This document shows, piece after piece, positions 5,163 through 11,196 of a stretch of 11,196 bases of DNA. A program made the translations under genes and the position numbers. Within the stretch, counting starts at the first letter, position 1; every line of letters begins with the position of its first letter. This DNA comes from Burkholderia sp. (GTDB lineage: Bacteria > Pseudomonadota > Gammaproteobacteria > Burkholderiales > Burkholderiaceae): positions 1-11,196 of the forward strand of contig JASLEG010000242.1 in NCBI GenBank assembly GCA_030151225.1, read 5' to 3'. Under the pieces are notes generated by a model. That model was given only the letters and a program-made list of their open reading frames with translations. It made no database searches and was not told where the DNA came from.

Positions 5163-6574
5163 AGATAACGGACTCCCCCACGCAGTTGCAATTCCCGACC
5201 TCGCGCAGCGAAGACGTCGTCACCTCGGCGATCAACGCCGACGCGCCGATCCGGTTCTCGTGCCGCGACGGCTTCTGCGGCCAGTGCCGCGGCGAGGTGC
5301 TGGCCGGCCGCTACCGCGCGGGCCGCGACGGTGCGCTGCGCGAGGTGCCCCCGGGCGGCGCGCCCGAGCCGGTGTTCCTGTGCCAGACCTACCCGCAATC
5401 CGATCTCGCGATCCGCATGCCGCGTGCCGGCGATGCGTCGAGCACCGTGCGCGCCGCGCGGATCGAGGCGGTGGCGTGCGTGGCCGCCGACATCGCCGTG
5501 GTGCGGCTCGCGCTGCTCGACGGCGGCGCGCCGCTCGCCTGGCGCGCCGGCCAGTTCGTGGCGATCCGCTGGGGCGTGAACGGCTACAAGCCGTTTTCGC
5601 TGGCCCGTGCCTGCGGCGACGGCCGCGAGCTCGAACTGCACGTGCGCCGCGTGGCCGGCGGCGACTTCACCGAATGGCTGTTCGCCGACGCGGGACGCGC
5701 CGCGGCGGGTGCGATCGTCGGCCTCGAGGGCCCGCTCGGCGATTTCGGCTGGGGCTCGCCGGCCGGGCGCCCGGTGCTGCTGGTGGCCACCGGCACCGGC
5801 TTCGCGCCGCTGGCGGCGATGATCGAGGCCGAGCGGCTGGACGCGCGCGCGACGCCCGTGCATCTGTACGTCGGTGGCCGCGGCGCGGCGGATCTGCATG
5901 CCGATGCACGCTGCCGGGCCTGGTCCGCCGCCAATCCGTCGTTCCGCTACGTGCCGGTGCTGTCGGATGGCGCGGCGGGCGGCGCGGTGGACGAAGCGCG
6001 CGTCGGCCACGTCCAGGAGGCCGTGCTCGACGATTTCGCCTCGCTGGCCGGCTTCGACGTGTATGCCTGCGGCGCGCCCGCCATGATCGACGCGGCGCGC
6101 GCGCGCTTCGTCGGCGAGCGCGGGCTCGACCCGGCGCGCTTCTTCGCCGACCCGTTCGCCTTGCCGGCGCGGCCCGCATCGGCCGCCGGGGCCGTGCGCG
6201 ACACGCTGATTCCGCTGAACCTGCAGCTGCCCGACGGGCGGCGCGGCCAGCTGATGGCGGTGGCGGGGCGGCGCCTGCTGGGCGAGCTGATGCGCAACGG
6301 CATCGCGCTGCCGCATCTGTGCGGCGGGCAGACGGTGTGCGCGACCTGCGCGGTGTCGGTCGAGCCGTGTGCCGATCGTGCCGGCGAGGGCATCGAGGCG
6401 GCCGGCGAGGCGGAAGCCGATCTGCTCGACTTCCTCGGTGCCGCGCCGGCCACGCGGCTCGCCTGCCAGTTGCGGCTCGCGCAGGGCCACGCGCACGCCG
6501 AGATTCGCCTGCCGCGCGCGACGCCGGCCGGCCAGGGCATGAACGAACCGAACGGGAAGGAGACGCAGCCATGA
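5159..6574 (+). CDS. Fused ferredoxin-FAD-NAD(P)-ferredoxin oxidoreductase with two [2Fe-2S] domains
   Basis: This 471-residue soluble electron-transfer protein has four parts. (1) A plant-type [2Fe-2S] domain, about 1-90, with Cys35-x4-Cys40-x2-Cys43 (CRDGFCGQC) and Cys75. (2) An FAD-binding reductase domain, about 95-200, with the flavin motif YKPFSLA near 143-149. (3) An NAD(P)-binding domain, about 205-335, with the loop ATGTGFAP near 210-217 and CGAP at 304-307. (4) A second [2Fe-2S] domain, about 350-455, with Cys388-x5-Cys394-x2-Cys397 and Cys436, the adrenodoxin-type spacing. Single-ferredoxin reductases (BenC type with an N-terminal domain, VanB type with a C-terminal one) pass electrons from NADH to oxygenases; this protein has both ends. 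The start is taken as GTG 5159 because the ferredoxin fold begins there. In-frame ATGs at 4988 and 5087 would add low-complexity residues, and 4988 would overlap the regulator gene. The stop overlaps the next gene as ATGA. The electron acceptor is unknown; no oxygenase or P450 is encoded nearby. Confidence 0.88.
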   Translation: MKITDSPTQLQFPTSRSEDVVTSAINADAPIRFSCRDGFCGQCRGEVLAGRYRAGRDGALREVPPGGAPEPVFLCQTYPQSDLAIRMPRAGDASSTVRAARIEAVACVAADIAVVRLALLDGGAPLAWRAGQFVAIRWGVNGYKPFSLARACGDGRELELHVRRVAGGDFTEWLFADAGRAAAGAIVGLEGPLGDFGWGSPAGRPVLLVATGTGFAPLAAMIEAERLDARATPVHLYVGGRGAADLHADARCRAWSAANPSFRYVPVLSDGAAGGAVDEARVGHVQEAVLDDFASLAGFDVYACGAPAMIDAARARFVGERGLDPARFFADPFALPARPASAAGAVRDTLIPLNLQLPDGRRGQLMAVAGRRLLGELMRNGIALPHLCGGQTVCATCAVSVEPCADRAGEGIEAAGEAEADLLDFLGAAPATRLACQLRLAQGHAHAEIRLPRATPAGQGMNEPNGKETQP

Positions 6575-7257
6575 CGACGCGCGACGATTACGAGGACGTG
6601 GGCCCGCACTTCGACGAGGCGGGCATGCTGGAGACGCGCCGCCGCAGCCGCGCGGCGTTGCACGCGATCGCGGCACGCATCGTGCCCGGCATGCGCGAGG
6701 ACGACGCGCTTCGCACGGCGCGCGCGGTGCTGCGCGAGCACGGGCTGCTGCGCGGCTGGCACAAGATCATCGTGCGCTTCGGGCCGAACACGGTGCGCGA
6801 ATACGGCAACCCGTCGGCGCCCGACGTGGTGCTGGCCGAGAACGACATCTTCTTCATCGACATCGGCCCGGTGTGGGACCACTGGGAGGGCGACGCGGGC
6901 GAGACCTTCGTGGTGGGCGGCGATGCGCAGATGCTGCGCGCGCGCGAGGACGTGTTCGCCCTGTGGCGCCGCGTGCACGAGCACTGGCGCGCCGAGCGCC
7001 CGAGCGGGCGCGAGCTGTATGCGTTCGCCACGCGCGAGGCCGAGGCGCTGGGCTGGGCGCTGAACCTGAAGCGCATGTCGGGGCACCGCATCGCCGATTT
7101 CCCGCACGAGCCGAAGTTCGCGGGCACGCTGTCCACGGCGGACGTGGTGCCGAGCGCGCATCTGTGGATCCTCGAGATGCACATCCGCCACAGGACGCGC
7201 GGGTTCGGCGCGTTCTACGAGGATCTGATGATCGAGCGCGAGATCGCGGGGCGCTGA
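6571..7257 (+). CDS. M24-family metallohydrolase (methionine aminopeptidase / creatinase fold)
   Basis: This 228-residue protein is a single pita-bread domain without the extra N-terminal domain of prolidases or creatinase. All five dinuclear-metal ligands can be placed: Asp97 and Asp108 (IDIGPVWDHWEGDAG, the D-x10-D pattern), His172 (SGHRIADFPHEP, matching the GHG...HE block), Glu202 (WILEMHI) and Glu217 (FYEDLM). The protein is therefore expected to be an active hydrolase or related enzyme and not a degenerate homologue. AAGGAG lies eight bases before the ATG, and the start overlaps the reductase stop (ATGA), so the two are translated in step. Housekeeping methionine aminopeptidase is unlikely, given the catabolic context and the divergent sequence around the metal residues. 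The substrate may be a dipeptide, an N-acyl or a creatine-like compound; nothing in the sequence decides this. Confidence 0.85.
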   Translation: MTTRDDYEDVGPHFDEAGMLETRRRSRAALHAIAARIVPGMREDDALRTARAVLREHGLLRGWHKIIVRFGPNTVREYGNPSAPDVVLAENDIFFIDIGPVWDHWEGDAGETFVVGGDAQMLRAREDVFALWRRVHEHWRAERPSGRELYAFATREAEALGWALNLKRMSGHRIADFPHEPKFAGTLSTADVVPSAHLWILEMHIRHRTRGFGAFYEDLMIEREIAGR

Positions 7258-7280
7258 GCGGGCCGCGCGGCGCGCTCAGC
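7253..7280. terminator. 28-bp near-perfect palindrome over both stop codons of convergent genes
   Basis: GCTGAGCG (7253-7260) pairs with CGCTCAGC (7273-7280). The 10-bp core GCCGCGCGGC (7262-7271) is itself palindromic with the same centre, so the whole is a 28-bp palindrome broken only by a G-G mismatch. The stop codons of the M24 gene (7255-7257) and of the amidase gene (7276-7278) both lie in its arms. A bidirectional terminator is the likely role; no U-tract follows. Confidence 0.5.
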
Positions 7281-8643
7281 CACGCAGCGTGTGCTCGATG
7301 GCCGCGGCCACCCGCAGCACGCGCCGGTCGTCGAGCGCGAGCCCCGCCACGCCGAGCCCGACCGGCGCGGCGCCGGCCGGCGTGCACGGCAGCGACACGG
7401 CGCAGCCGTCGAGGAAGTTCACCACCGACGGATTGCGCAGCGCCAGCGCATTGGCGGCCGCGAAGCGCGCGGCGTCGGCTTCGAGCGGCGCGATCGGCGG
7501 CGGCACCACCGGCACGGTCGGCATCAGGAAGGCATCGAAGCCGTCGAGCGCGGCGCGCGCCTGCGCGATCGCGTCGGCGCGTGCCGCCAGCAGGTCGAGA
7601 TAGTCGGCGGCGCTCGCCGGCTCGCCCACGCGCAGGCGCGCCAGCACGCGCGGATCGTAGTCGCCCGCGCGCGTGGCCAGCGTGGCGCGGTGCGTCGCGT
7701 AGGCCTCGATCGGCGAGAAGCCGAAGCGGTTGATCGCCGGCAGCGTGTCGAGCAGCGGCAGCCGCAGCGGCACGAGCCGCGCGCCGGCGCGCGACAGGCG
7801 GCCCAGCGCGTCGTCCCAGGCGCACGCCACGGTGTCGTCCATGCCGTCCGTCACGTAGTGGCTCAGCACCGCGAGGCGCAGGCCGTCGAGCGGCGCGGCG
7901 TCGAGCGGGCGCGCGTCTGCCGGCACCGTCTCGCCGGCCAGCAGGCGGTCGAGCAGCGCGCAGCAGGCCACGCTCGGCGCGATCGCGCCGGCGCAGTCGA
8001 GCGTGGCGGACAGCGGGAACATGCCGCGCGTCGAGAGGCGCCGCGCGGTGGGCTTGAAGCCGGTCAGCCCGCAGAACGCGGCCGGAATCCGCAGCGAGCC
8101 GCCGGTGTCGCTGCCGAGGCCCGCGGCGGCCATGCCCTGCGCGACGGATGCCGCCGCGCCCGACGACGAGCCGCCCGCCACGCGCGGCTCGTGCGCCTGC
8201 CACGGCGAGCGCGGCGTGCCGTACCACGGGTTCACGCCGAGCCCCGAGAACGCGAACTCGCTCATGTTGGTGCGGCCGATCAGCACCGCGCCGGCGCGGC
8301 GCATCAGCGCGATGGCGTCGGCGTCGCGCGCGGCCGGCGGCGCGTCGTGCAGCACGCGCGAGCCGGCGCGGGTCGGCTGGCCCGCCACGTCGTACAGATC
8401 CTTGACGGACACGGGCAGGCCCGCGAGCGGCGAGAGCCGGATCCCGGCGCGGCGCAGCGCGTCCTGCGCGTCGGCCTGGCGGCGCGCGTCGTCGGCATCG
8501 ACGAGGCAGAACGCGTGCGCGCCGTTGCCGCCGGCCGCGGCGATCCGCTCGAGCGCGAGATCGACGAGCGCGCGGCTGGTGGTGGTGCCGGCGTCGAGCT
8601 GCGCGGCGAGCGTGTGGAGCGGCGTGGCGGGGGTGAAGCTCAT
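7276..8643 (-). CDS. Amidase-signature family hydrolase
   Basis: This 455-residue enzyme has the full Ser-cisSer-Lys catalytic set of the amidase signature family: Lys81 (VSVKDLYDV), cis-Ser159 in AGGSSSGAA, and nucleophile Ser183 in GSDTGGSLRIPA. The 24-residue gap between the two serines matches the family. Such enzymes hydrolyse amide C-N bonds of small amides, ureas, carboxylated biurets or aminoacyl groups. Length fits single-domain members such as AtzE or GatA-like amidases; no extra allophanate-hydrolase domain is present. AAGGAG lies nine bases before the ATG at 8643. It follows the DUF2848 gene by 54 bp on the same strand and is the last gene of the unit, ending in the 28-bp palindrome. 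Together with the transporter upstream it suggests import and hydrolysis of an amide. The real substrate cannot be read from the sequence. Confidence 0.92.
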   Translation of the reverse strand: MSFTPATPLHTLAAQLDAGTTTSRALVDLALERIAAAGGNGAHAFCLVDADDARRQADAQDALRRAGIRLSPLAGLPVSVKDLYDVAGQPTRAGSRVLHDAPPAARDADAIALMRRAGAVLIGRTNMSEFAFSGLGVNPWYGTPRSPWQAHEPRVAGGSSSGAAASVAQGMAAAGLGSDTGGSLRIPAAFCGLTGFKPTARRLSTRGMFPLSATLDCAGAIAPSVACCALLDRLLAGETVPADARPLDAAPLDGLRLAVLSHYVTDGMDDTVACAWDDALGRLSRAGARLVPLRLPLLDTLPAINRFGFSPIEAYATHRATLATRAGDYDPRVLARLRVGEPASAADYLDLLAARADAIAQARAALDGFDAFLMPTVPVVPPPIAPLEADAARFAAANALALRNPSVVNFLDGCAVSLPCTPAGAAPVGLGVAGLALDDRRVLRVAAAIEHTLRG

Positions 8644-8697
8644 CGGGGGCGTCTCCTTGAGGTGTATTCGGGCTGGGCGCGGGCCGGGCGTGGCGCG

Positions 8698-9405
8698 TCA
8701 GGCGACCACCGGCAGCGCCGTGACCGCGTAGCGGTGGCGCAGGCTGCGCTTCAGCACCGGATCGTGCAGTTCGAGCTCGAAGGCGTCGCCGCTCGTCATC
8801 GCGGCCAGCGCGCCGTGCACGGCCAGCGTGCCGCCGTACATCGCGCTGCGCGCCGGCAGCGCGGCCGCGTCGTGCTCGCCGTAGCGCTGCCACAGCGTGG
8901 CGGGCGGCAGCAGGCCGTCCACCGTGCCTTCCTGATACAGGCGCGTCGCGCCGTCGGCGGCCACGAAGCGCGCCCGCATCTCGAGCCGGTCCCAGTGCGC
9001 GGCCACGTCGGCATAGCGCCATGCCTCGCGCGCGAGCGGCTTGGCGCACACCTGCTTGGACACGGCCACGCTGTAGGCCTCGGTCTTGCGGTCGGTGTGA
9101 TCGGAGCCGATCGTCACCAGGGTGCCGAGCGGGCTGTCGAACAGCACGCATTCGACTTCGCCGCTGGTGTCGGTGCCGAGCACCTCCACGCTGGGCTGCT
9201 GGGTGAGCTGGTCGGCCGCGACGCGATAGAAGCACGGCGTGCTGCTCGGCGGCGCGACGCCGAGCGCGGCGAGTTCGTCGATGTGATGCTGGATCGCGGC
9301 GGCGTCGCGGCCGGCCCAGCCGGCGATCACGAGCGTGTCGAGGGCGACGTCGAGCGCGCGCTGGCTGCCGTCGGGCAGGGAAACGGAGAAGGAAAGCTGG
9401 GTCAT
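8698..9405 (-). CDS. DUF2848-family protein
   Basis: This 235-residue soluble protein has the hallmark block GSDHTDRKTEAYSVAVSKQV followed by CAKPLAREAW (about residues 100-130), which identifies the DUF2848 family. The block is rich in Asp, His, Lys and Glu, so it looks like a metal- or substrate-binding site. The general look (SDHTDR...E...SK) recalls fumarylacetoacetate-hydrolase-like enzymes, but I cannot establish that link. There is no signal peptide or membrane segment. The start at 9405 lacks a strong Shine-Dalgarno sequence. It lies between an MHS transporter (132 bp upstream) and an amidase (54 bp downstream) on the same strand, so a role in the same catabolic step or the next one is likely. 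No biochemical function is known to me for the family. Confidence 0.88.
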   Translation of the reverse strand: MTQLSFSVSLPDGSQRALDVALDTLVIAGWAGRDAAAIQHHIDELAALGVAPPSSTPCFYRVAADQLTQQPSVEVLGTDTSGEVECVLFDSPLGTLVTIGSDHTDRKTEAYSVAVSKQVCAKPLAREAWRYADVAAHWDRLEMRARFVAADGATRLYQEGTVDGLLPPATLWQRYGEHDAAALPARSAMYGGTLAVHGALAAMTSGDAFELELHDPVLKRSLRHRYAVTALPVVA

Positions 9406-9537
9406 GGTTCGGGCGTTCGGTCAGGCAGGCGCGATCGGCCGAGGCGTCTCGGGCGGCGCGATCGCGCGGGAAGTTCAGGGCGCGGCAGCGCTTCACGGCC
9501 ACCGCGCGGGATTGCTCGGGCAAGGCGGCGCGCCGGC
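9406..9537. other. 132-bp gap between MHS transporter and DUF2848 genes
   Basis: This is the longest gap inside the minus-strand cluster. It holds only a weak dyad (CCGAG-GCGT-CTCGG, 9439-9452) and two copies of GCGCGATCG. I see no convincing gene or promoter. Confidence 0.4.
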
Positions 9538-10860
9538 TCAGTCCTCGAGCGGGCGATGCGCGGTTTCGCGGGCGGCCAGCAGCGCGATCGCGGTGACGAT
9601 CAGCGCACCCGTCACGTACAGCGACACGGCGAGCGTGGTGTGCCAGCTGCGGAACAGCGCCACGATGATCAGCGGCGCGAAGCCGCCGCCCAGGATGCCG
9701 GCCAGCGTGTAGGCCAGCGACGAGCCCGCGTAGCGCACCCGGGTGGGGAACTGCTCGGTCACGAAGGAGGCCTGCGGGCCGTACATCACCGCGTGGATCA
9801 CGAGCCCGACGATCACGGCCAGCACGATCAGGCCCGGCTGCGAGGTGTTGACCAGCGAGAAGAACGCGAAGGCCCACACGATCGCCGCGAGCACGCCGCC
9901 CAGATACACGGGCCGGCGGCCGAAGCGGTCGGACAGCGCGCCGAACAGCGGCACCGTCAGCGCGTTGCAGGCGGTGCCGCACAGCACGGCGGTCAGCGCC
10001 AGCGAGCGCGACAGGTTCAGCACGGTGGTGACGTAGGTGAGCGTGAACACCACGATCAACGCGTACAGCACGTCCGAGCCGATCCGCGAGCCGCCCGCCA
10101 CCAGCAGGCGGCGCCAGTGCTGCGTGAACACCTCGGCCACCGGCACCCTGGCCGTGGCATGCGATTCGTTGAGCTTCTCGAAGGCCGGCGTCTCGCCCAC
10201 GCTGCGGCGCACCCACAGTCCGAAGATCACCAGCAGCAGGCTGGCCAGGAACGGCACGCGCCAGCCCCAGGCGAGGAACGCGTCGGACGGCACCGACACG
10301 GTGATCAGCGCGATGAAGCCGGTGCCGAGCAGCGTGCCGAACGACGGCCCGACCTGCGCCCACGACGCGTTCAGCCCGCGCTTCTTCTGGTTGCCGTGCT
10401 CCACGGCCAGCAGCACGGCGCCGGCCCATTCGCCGCCGAGCGCGATGCCCTGCACGAAGCGCAGCGCCACCAGCAGCACCGGGCTCCAGATGCCGGCCGT
10501 GGCGTAGGTGGGCAGCGCGCCCATCAGCGCGGTGGTCAGGCCCATCAGCAGCAGGGTCAGCATCAGCACCGCGCGGCGGCCGAGCTTGTCGCCGAGATTG
10601 CCGAAGAAGAAGCCGCCGAGCGGGCGCGACACGTAGCCGACCGCATAGGTCGAGAAGGCGAGCAGGGTGCCGGCGAGCGGATCGACCGACGGGAAGAACA
10701 GGTGGTTGAAGACCAGCGCGGCGAGCGTGTTGTAGACGGTGAAGTCGTACCACTCGAGCGAGGTGCCGATCATGCTCGCGGTGGCGAGCCGGCCGCGCCC
10801 GGCGCGCGGACGCCCGGCCGTGGGCGAGGGGGTGGCGAGGGTGTTCATCGGTGCTTTCAT
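9538..10860 (-). CDS. MFS transporter of the metabolite:H+ symporter (MHS) type
   Basis: This 440-residue polytopic inner-membrane protein has about 12 hydrophobic segments. MHS-type signatures are visible: SMIGTSLEWYDFTVYNTLAA at the first helix (about 29-48), YVSRPLGGFFFG followed by the loop motif GDKLGRR (90-96), RFVQGIALGGEWAGA (about 134-148) and the second-half copy SDRFGRRP. Relatives such as ShiA, ProP and KgtP import organic acids, betaines or related solutes with protons, so uptake of the substrate of the downstream amidase or DUF2848 protein is plausible. Two starts are possible: ATG at 10860 or ATG at 10848. Neither has an ideal ribosome site (AGGA lies 11 bases before the second and touches the first). 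It follows the upstream partial gene by 36 bp, so an operon is likely. Confidence 0.92.
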   Translation of the reverse strand: MKAPMNTLATPSPTAGRPRAGRGRLATASMIGTSLEWYDFTVYNTLAALVFNHLFFPSVDPLAGTLLAFSTYAVGYVSRPLGGFFFGNLGDKLGRRAVLMLTLLLMGLTTALMGALPTYATAGIWSPVLLVALRFVQGIALGGEWAGAVLLAVEHGNQKKRGLNASWAQVGPSFGTLLGTGFIALITVSVPSDAFLAWGWRVPFLASLLLVIFGLWVRRSVGETPAFEKLNESHATARVPVAEVFTQHWRRLLVAGGSRIGSDVLYALIVVFTLTYVTTVLNLSRSLALTAVLCGTACNALTVPLFGALSDRFGRRPVYLGGVLAAIVWAFAFFSLVNTSQPGLIVLAVIVGLVIHAVMYGPQASFVTEQFPTRVRYAGSSLAYTLAGILGGGFAPLIIVALFRSWHTTLAVSLYVTGALIVTAIALLAARETAHRPLED

Positions 10861-10896
10861 CCTGGTAGCGGTGGGTGCGGTGTGGGGCGGCTCGGG

Positions 10897-11196
10897 TCAG
10901 GCCGACAGGCGCCAGAGCAGATCGAAGCTGCGCGCCTGGGCGGGGTCGACGTCGGCGCGTTCGGCGAGCTGCCGCGCGGTGCGCAGGGCGGCCTCGGCAT
11001 CGCTGCCCTCGACCAGCACGAGCGCGTCGGCCAGCGGCGCGGGGGCCGCCGTGGCCGACGCCTCGGCCTCGCCGGTGGCGATCGGGGCGGACAGCGCGGG
11101 ATCGGTGGCGAACACGCGCACGGCGTGGATGCCGGGCACGGCCTGCGCGCCCTCGGCGGCCGCGCTCGCCGCCGCGCGCCACGTGGCGGCGGCGAG
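10897..11196 (-). CDS. Unidentified protein, C-terminal 99 residues, cut by window edge
   Basis: The frame is open from the right edge to the TGA at 10899-10897. The visible part runs from LAAATWRAAAS through PGIHAVRVFATDPALSAP, an Ala-rich low-complexity stretch, ADALVLVEGSDAEAALRTAR and the end RSFDLLWRLSA. The alternation of short beta-like strands (AVRVFAT, ALVLVEG) and one Ala-rich helix would suit a small alpha/beta domain such as a dimeric alpha-beta barrel, but I do not recognise the family. A GTG at 11139 could start an 80-residue version; the frame continues without a stop beyond it, so a longer protein is more likely. It precedes the MHS transporter by 36 bp on the same strand, which places it in the same transcription unit. 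Confidence 0.65.
   Translation of the reverse strand, partial: LAAATWRAAASAAAEGAQAVPGIHAVRVFATDPALSAPIATGEAEASATAAPAPLADALVLVEGSDAEAALRTARQLAERADVDPAQARSFDLLWRLSA

Noticed and set aside
4997..6676. Minus-strand frame of 559 codons opposite the reductase
   Set aside because: The plus strand carries four recognisable domains with both cysteine motifs; the antisense product shows none.
6571..7257. Naming the M24 gene map (housekeeping methionine aminopeptidase)
   Set aside because: Metal ligands match the fold, but surrounding blocks and operon context differ from the housekeeping enzyme.
7276..8643. Assignment of the amidase to AtzE/AtzF or allophanate hydrolase of cyanuric acid degradation
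   Set aside because: Only the general amidase signature is visible. No AtzD, AtzG or allophanate-hydrolase C-domain is present, so a specific name is not supported.
9439..9452. Dyad CCGAG-GCGT-CTCGG as an internal terminator
   Set aside because: The stem is only 5 bp with no U-tract, and such short GC dyads are expected by chance in this composition.
6854..11182. Very long minus-strand open frame of over 1400 codons
   Set aside because: It runs out of frame over the amidase, DUF2848 and transporter genes and gives an Arg/Ala-rich product with no domain. It is an effect of high GC, which makes stop codons rare.
1..11196. CRISPR arrays, tRNA or rRNA genes, insertion sequences, phage genes
   Set aside because: No spaced repeat array, cloverleaf, rRNA motif, transposase or integrase reading frame was seen on either strand.

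Overview
The window is very GC-rich DNA, dense with genes, and most likely a chromosomal segment of Burkholderia or a close relative in Burkholderiaceae. The evidence is the strong G/C third-position bias, a small secreted DUF4148 protein (a family concentrated in this lineage), two LysR-type regulators and several small catabolic units. No species is assigned. I see no rRNA, tRNA, CRISPR array, insertion sequence or phage gene. No gap between genes exceeds about 230 bp.

Layout. (1) Positions 1-2224: the N-terminal part of a FUSC-family membrane exporter, cut by the window edge on the minus strand, faces a divergent LysR regulator. The 228-bp gap between them holds a good LysR-type operator candidate (GTTGC-N7-GCAAC). 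(2) Positions 2254-2605: a perfect hairpin separates the regulator from a convergent DUF4148 gene. (3) Positions 2805-4073: a CodA-type cytosine deaminase with all metal and catalytic residues, but with Ser in place of the specificity residue Asp314 of E. coli CodA. (4) Positions 4086-5000: an ArgP/LysG-type LysR regulator, convergent with the deaminase, read from a TTG start. (5) Positions 5121-7257: a plus-strand operon, divergent from the ArgP-like gene. It has a possible 13-codon leader ORF, an unusual ferredoxin-FAD-NAD-ferredoxin reductase and an M24 (methionine aminopeptidase-like) metallohydrolase, joined by GTGA and ATGA overlaps. (6) Positions 7276-11196: a minus-strand cluster read leftward: an unidentified protein (C-terminus only), an MHS-type MFS transporter, a DUF2848 protein and an amidase-signature hydrolase. 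It meets unit 5 at a 28-bp near-perfect palindrome that covers both stop codons.

How the genes may work together (inference). Units 3 to 6 look like uptake and breakdown of small nitrogen compounds: an importer, an amidase, a deaminase and an NAD(P)H-driven electron-transfer protein, with an ArgP-like regulator at the centre. No complete known pathway can be read from the window, and none of the substrates is known. The points most worth following are the predicted 5-methylcytosine-type specificity of the deaminase, the two different [2Fe-2S] domains on one reductase that has an M24 hydrolase but no oxygenase as its operon partner, and the uncharacterised DUF2848-amidase-MHS cluster.
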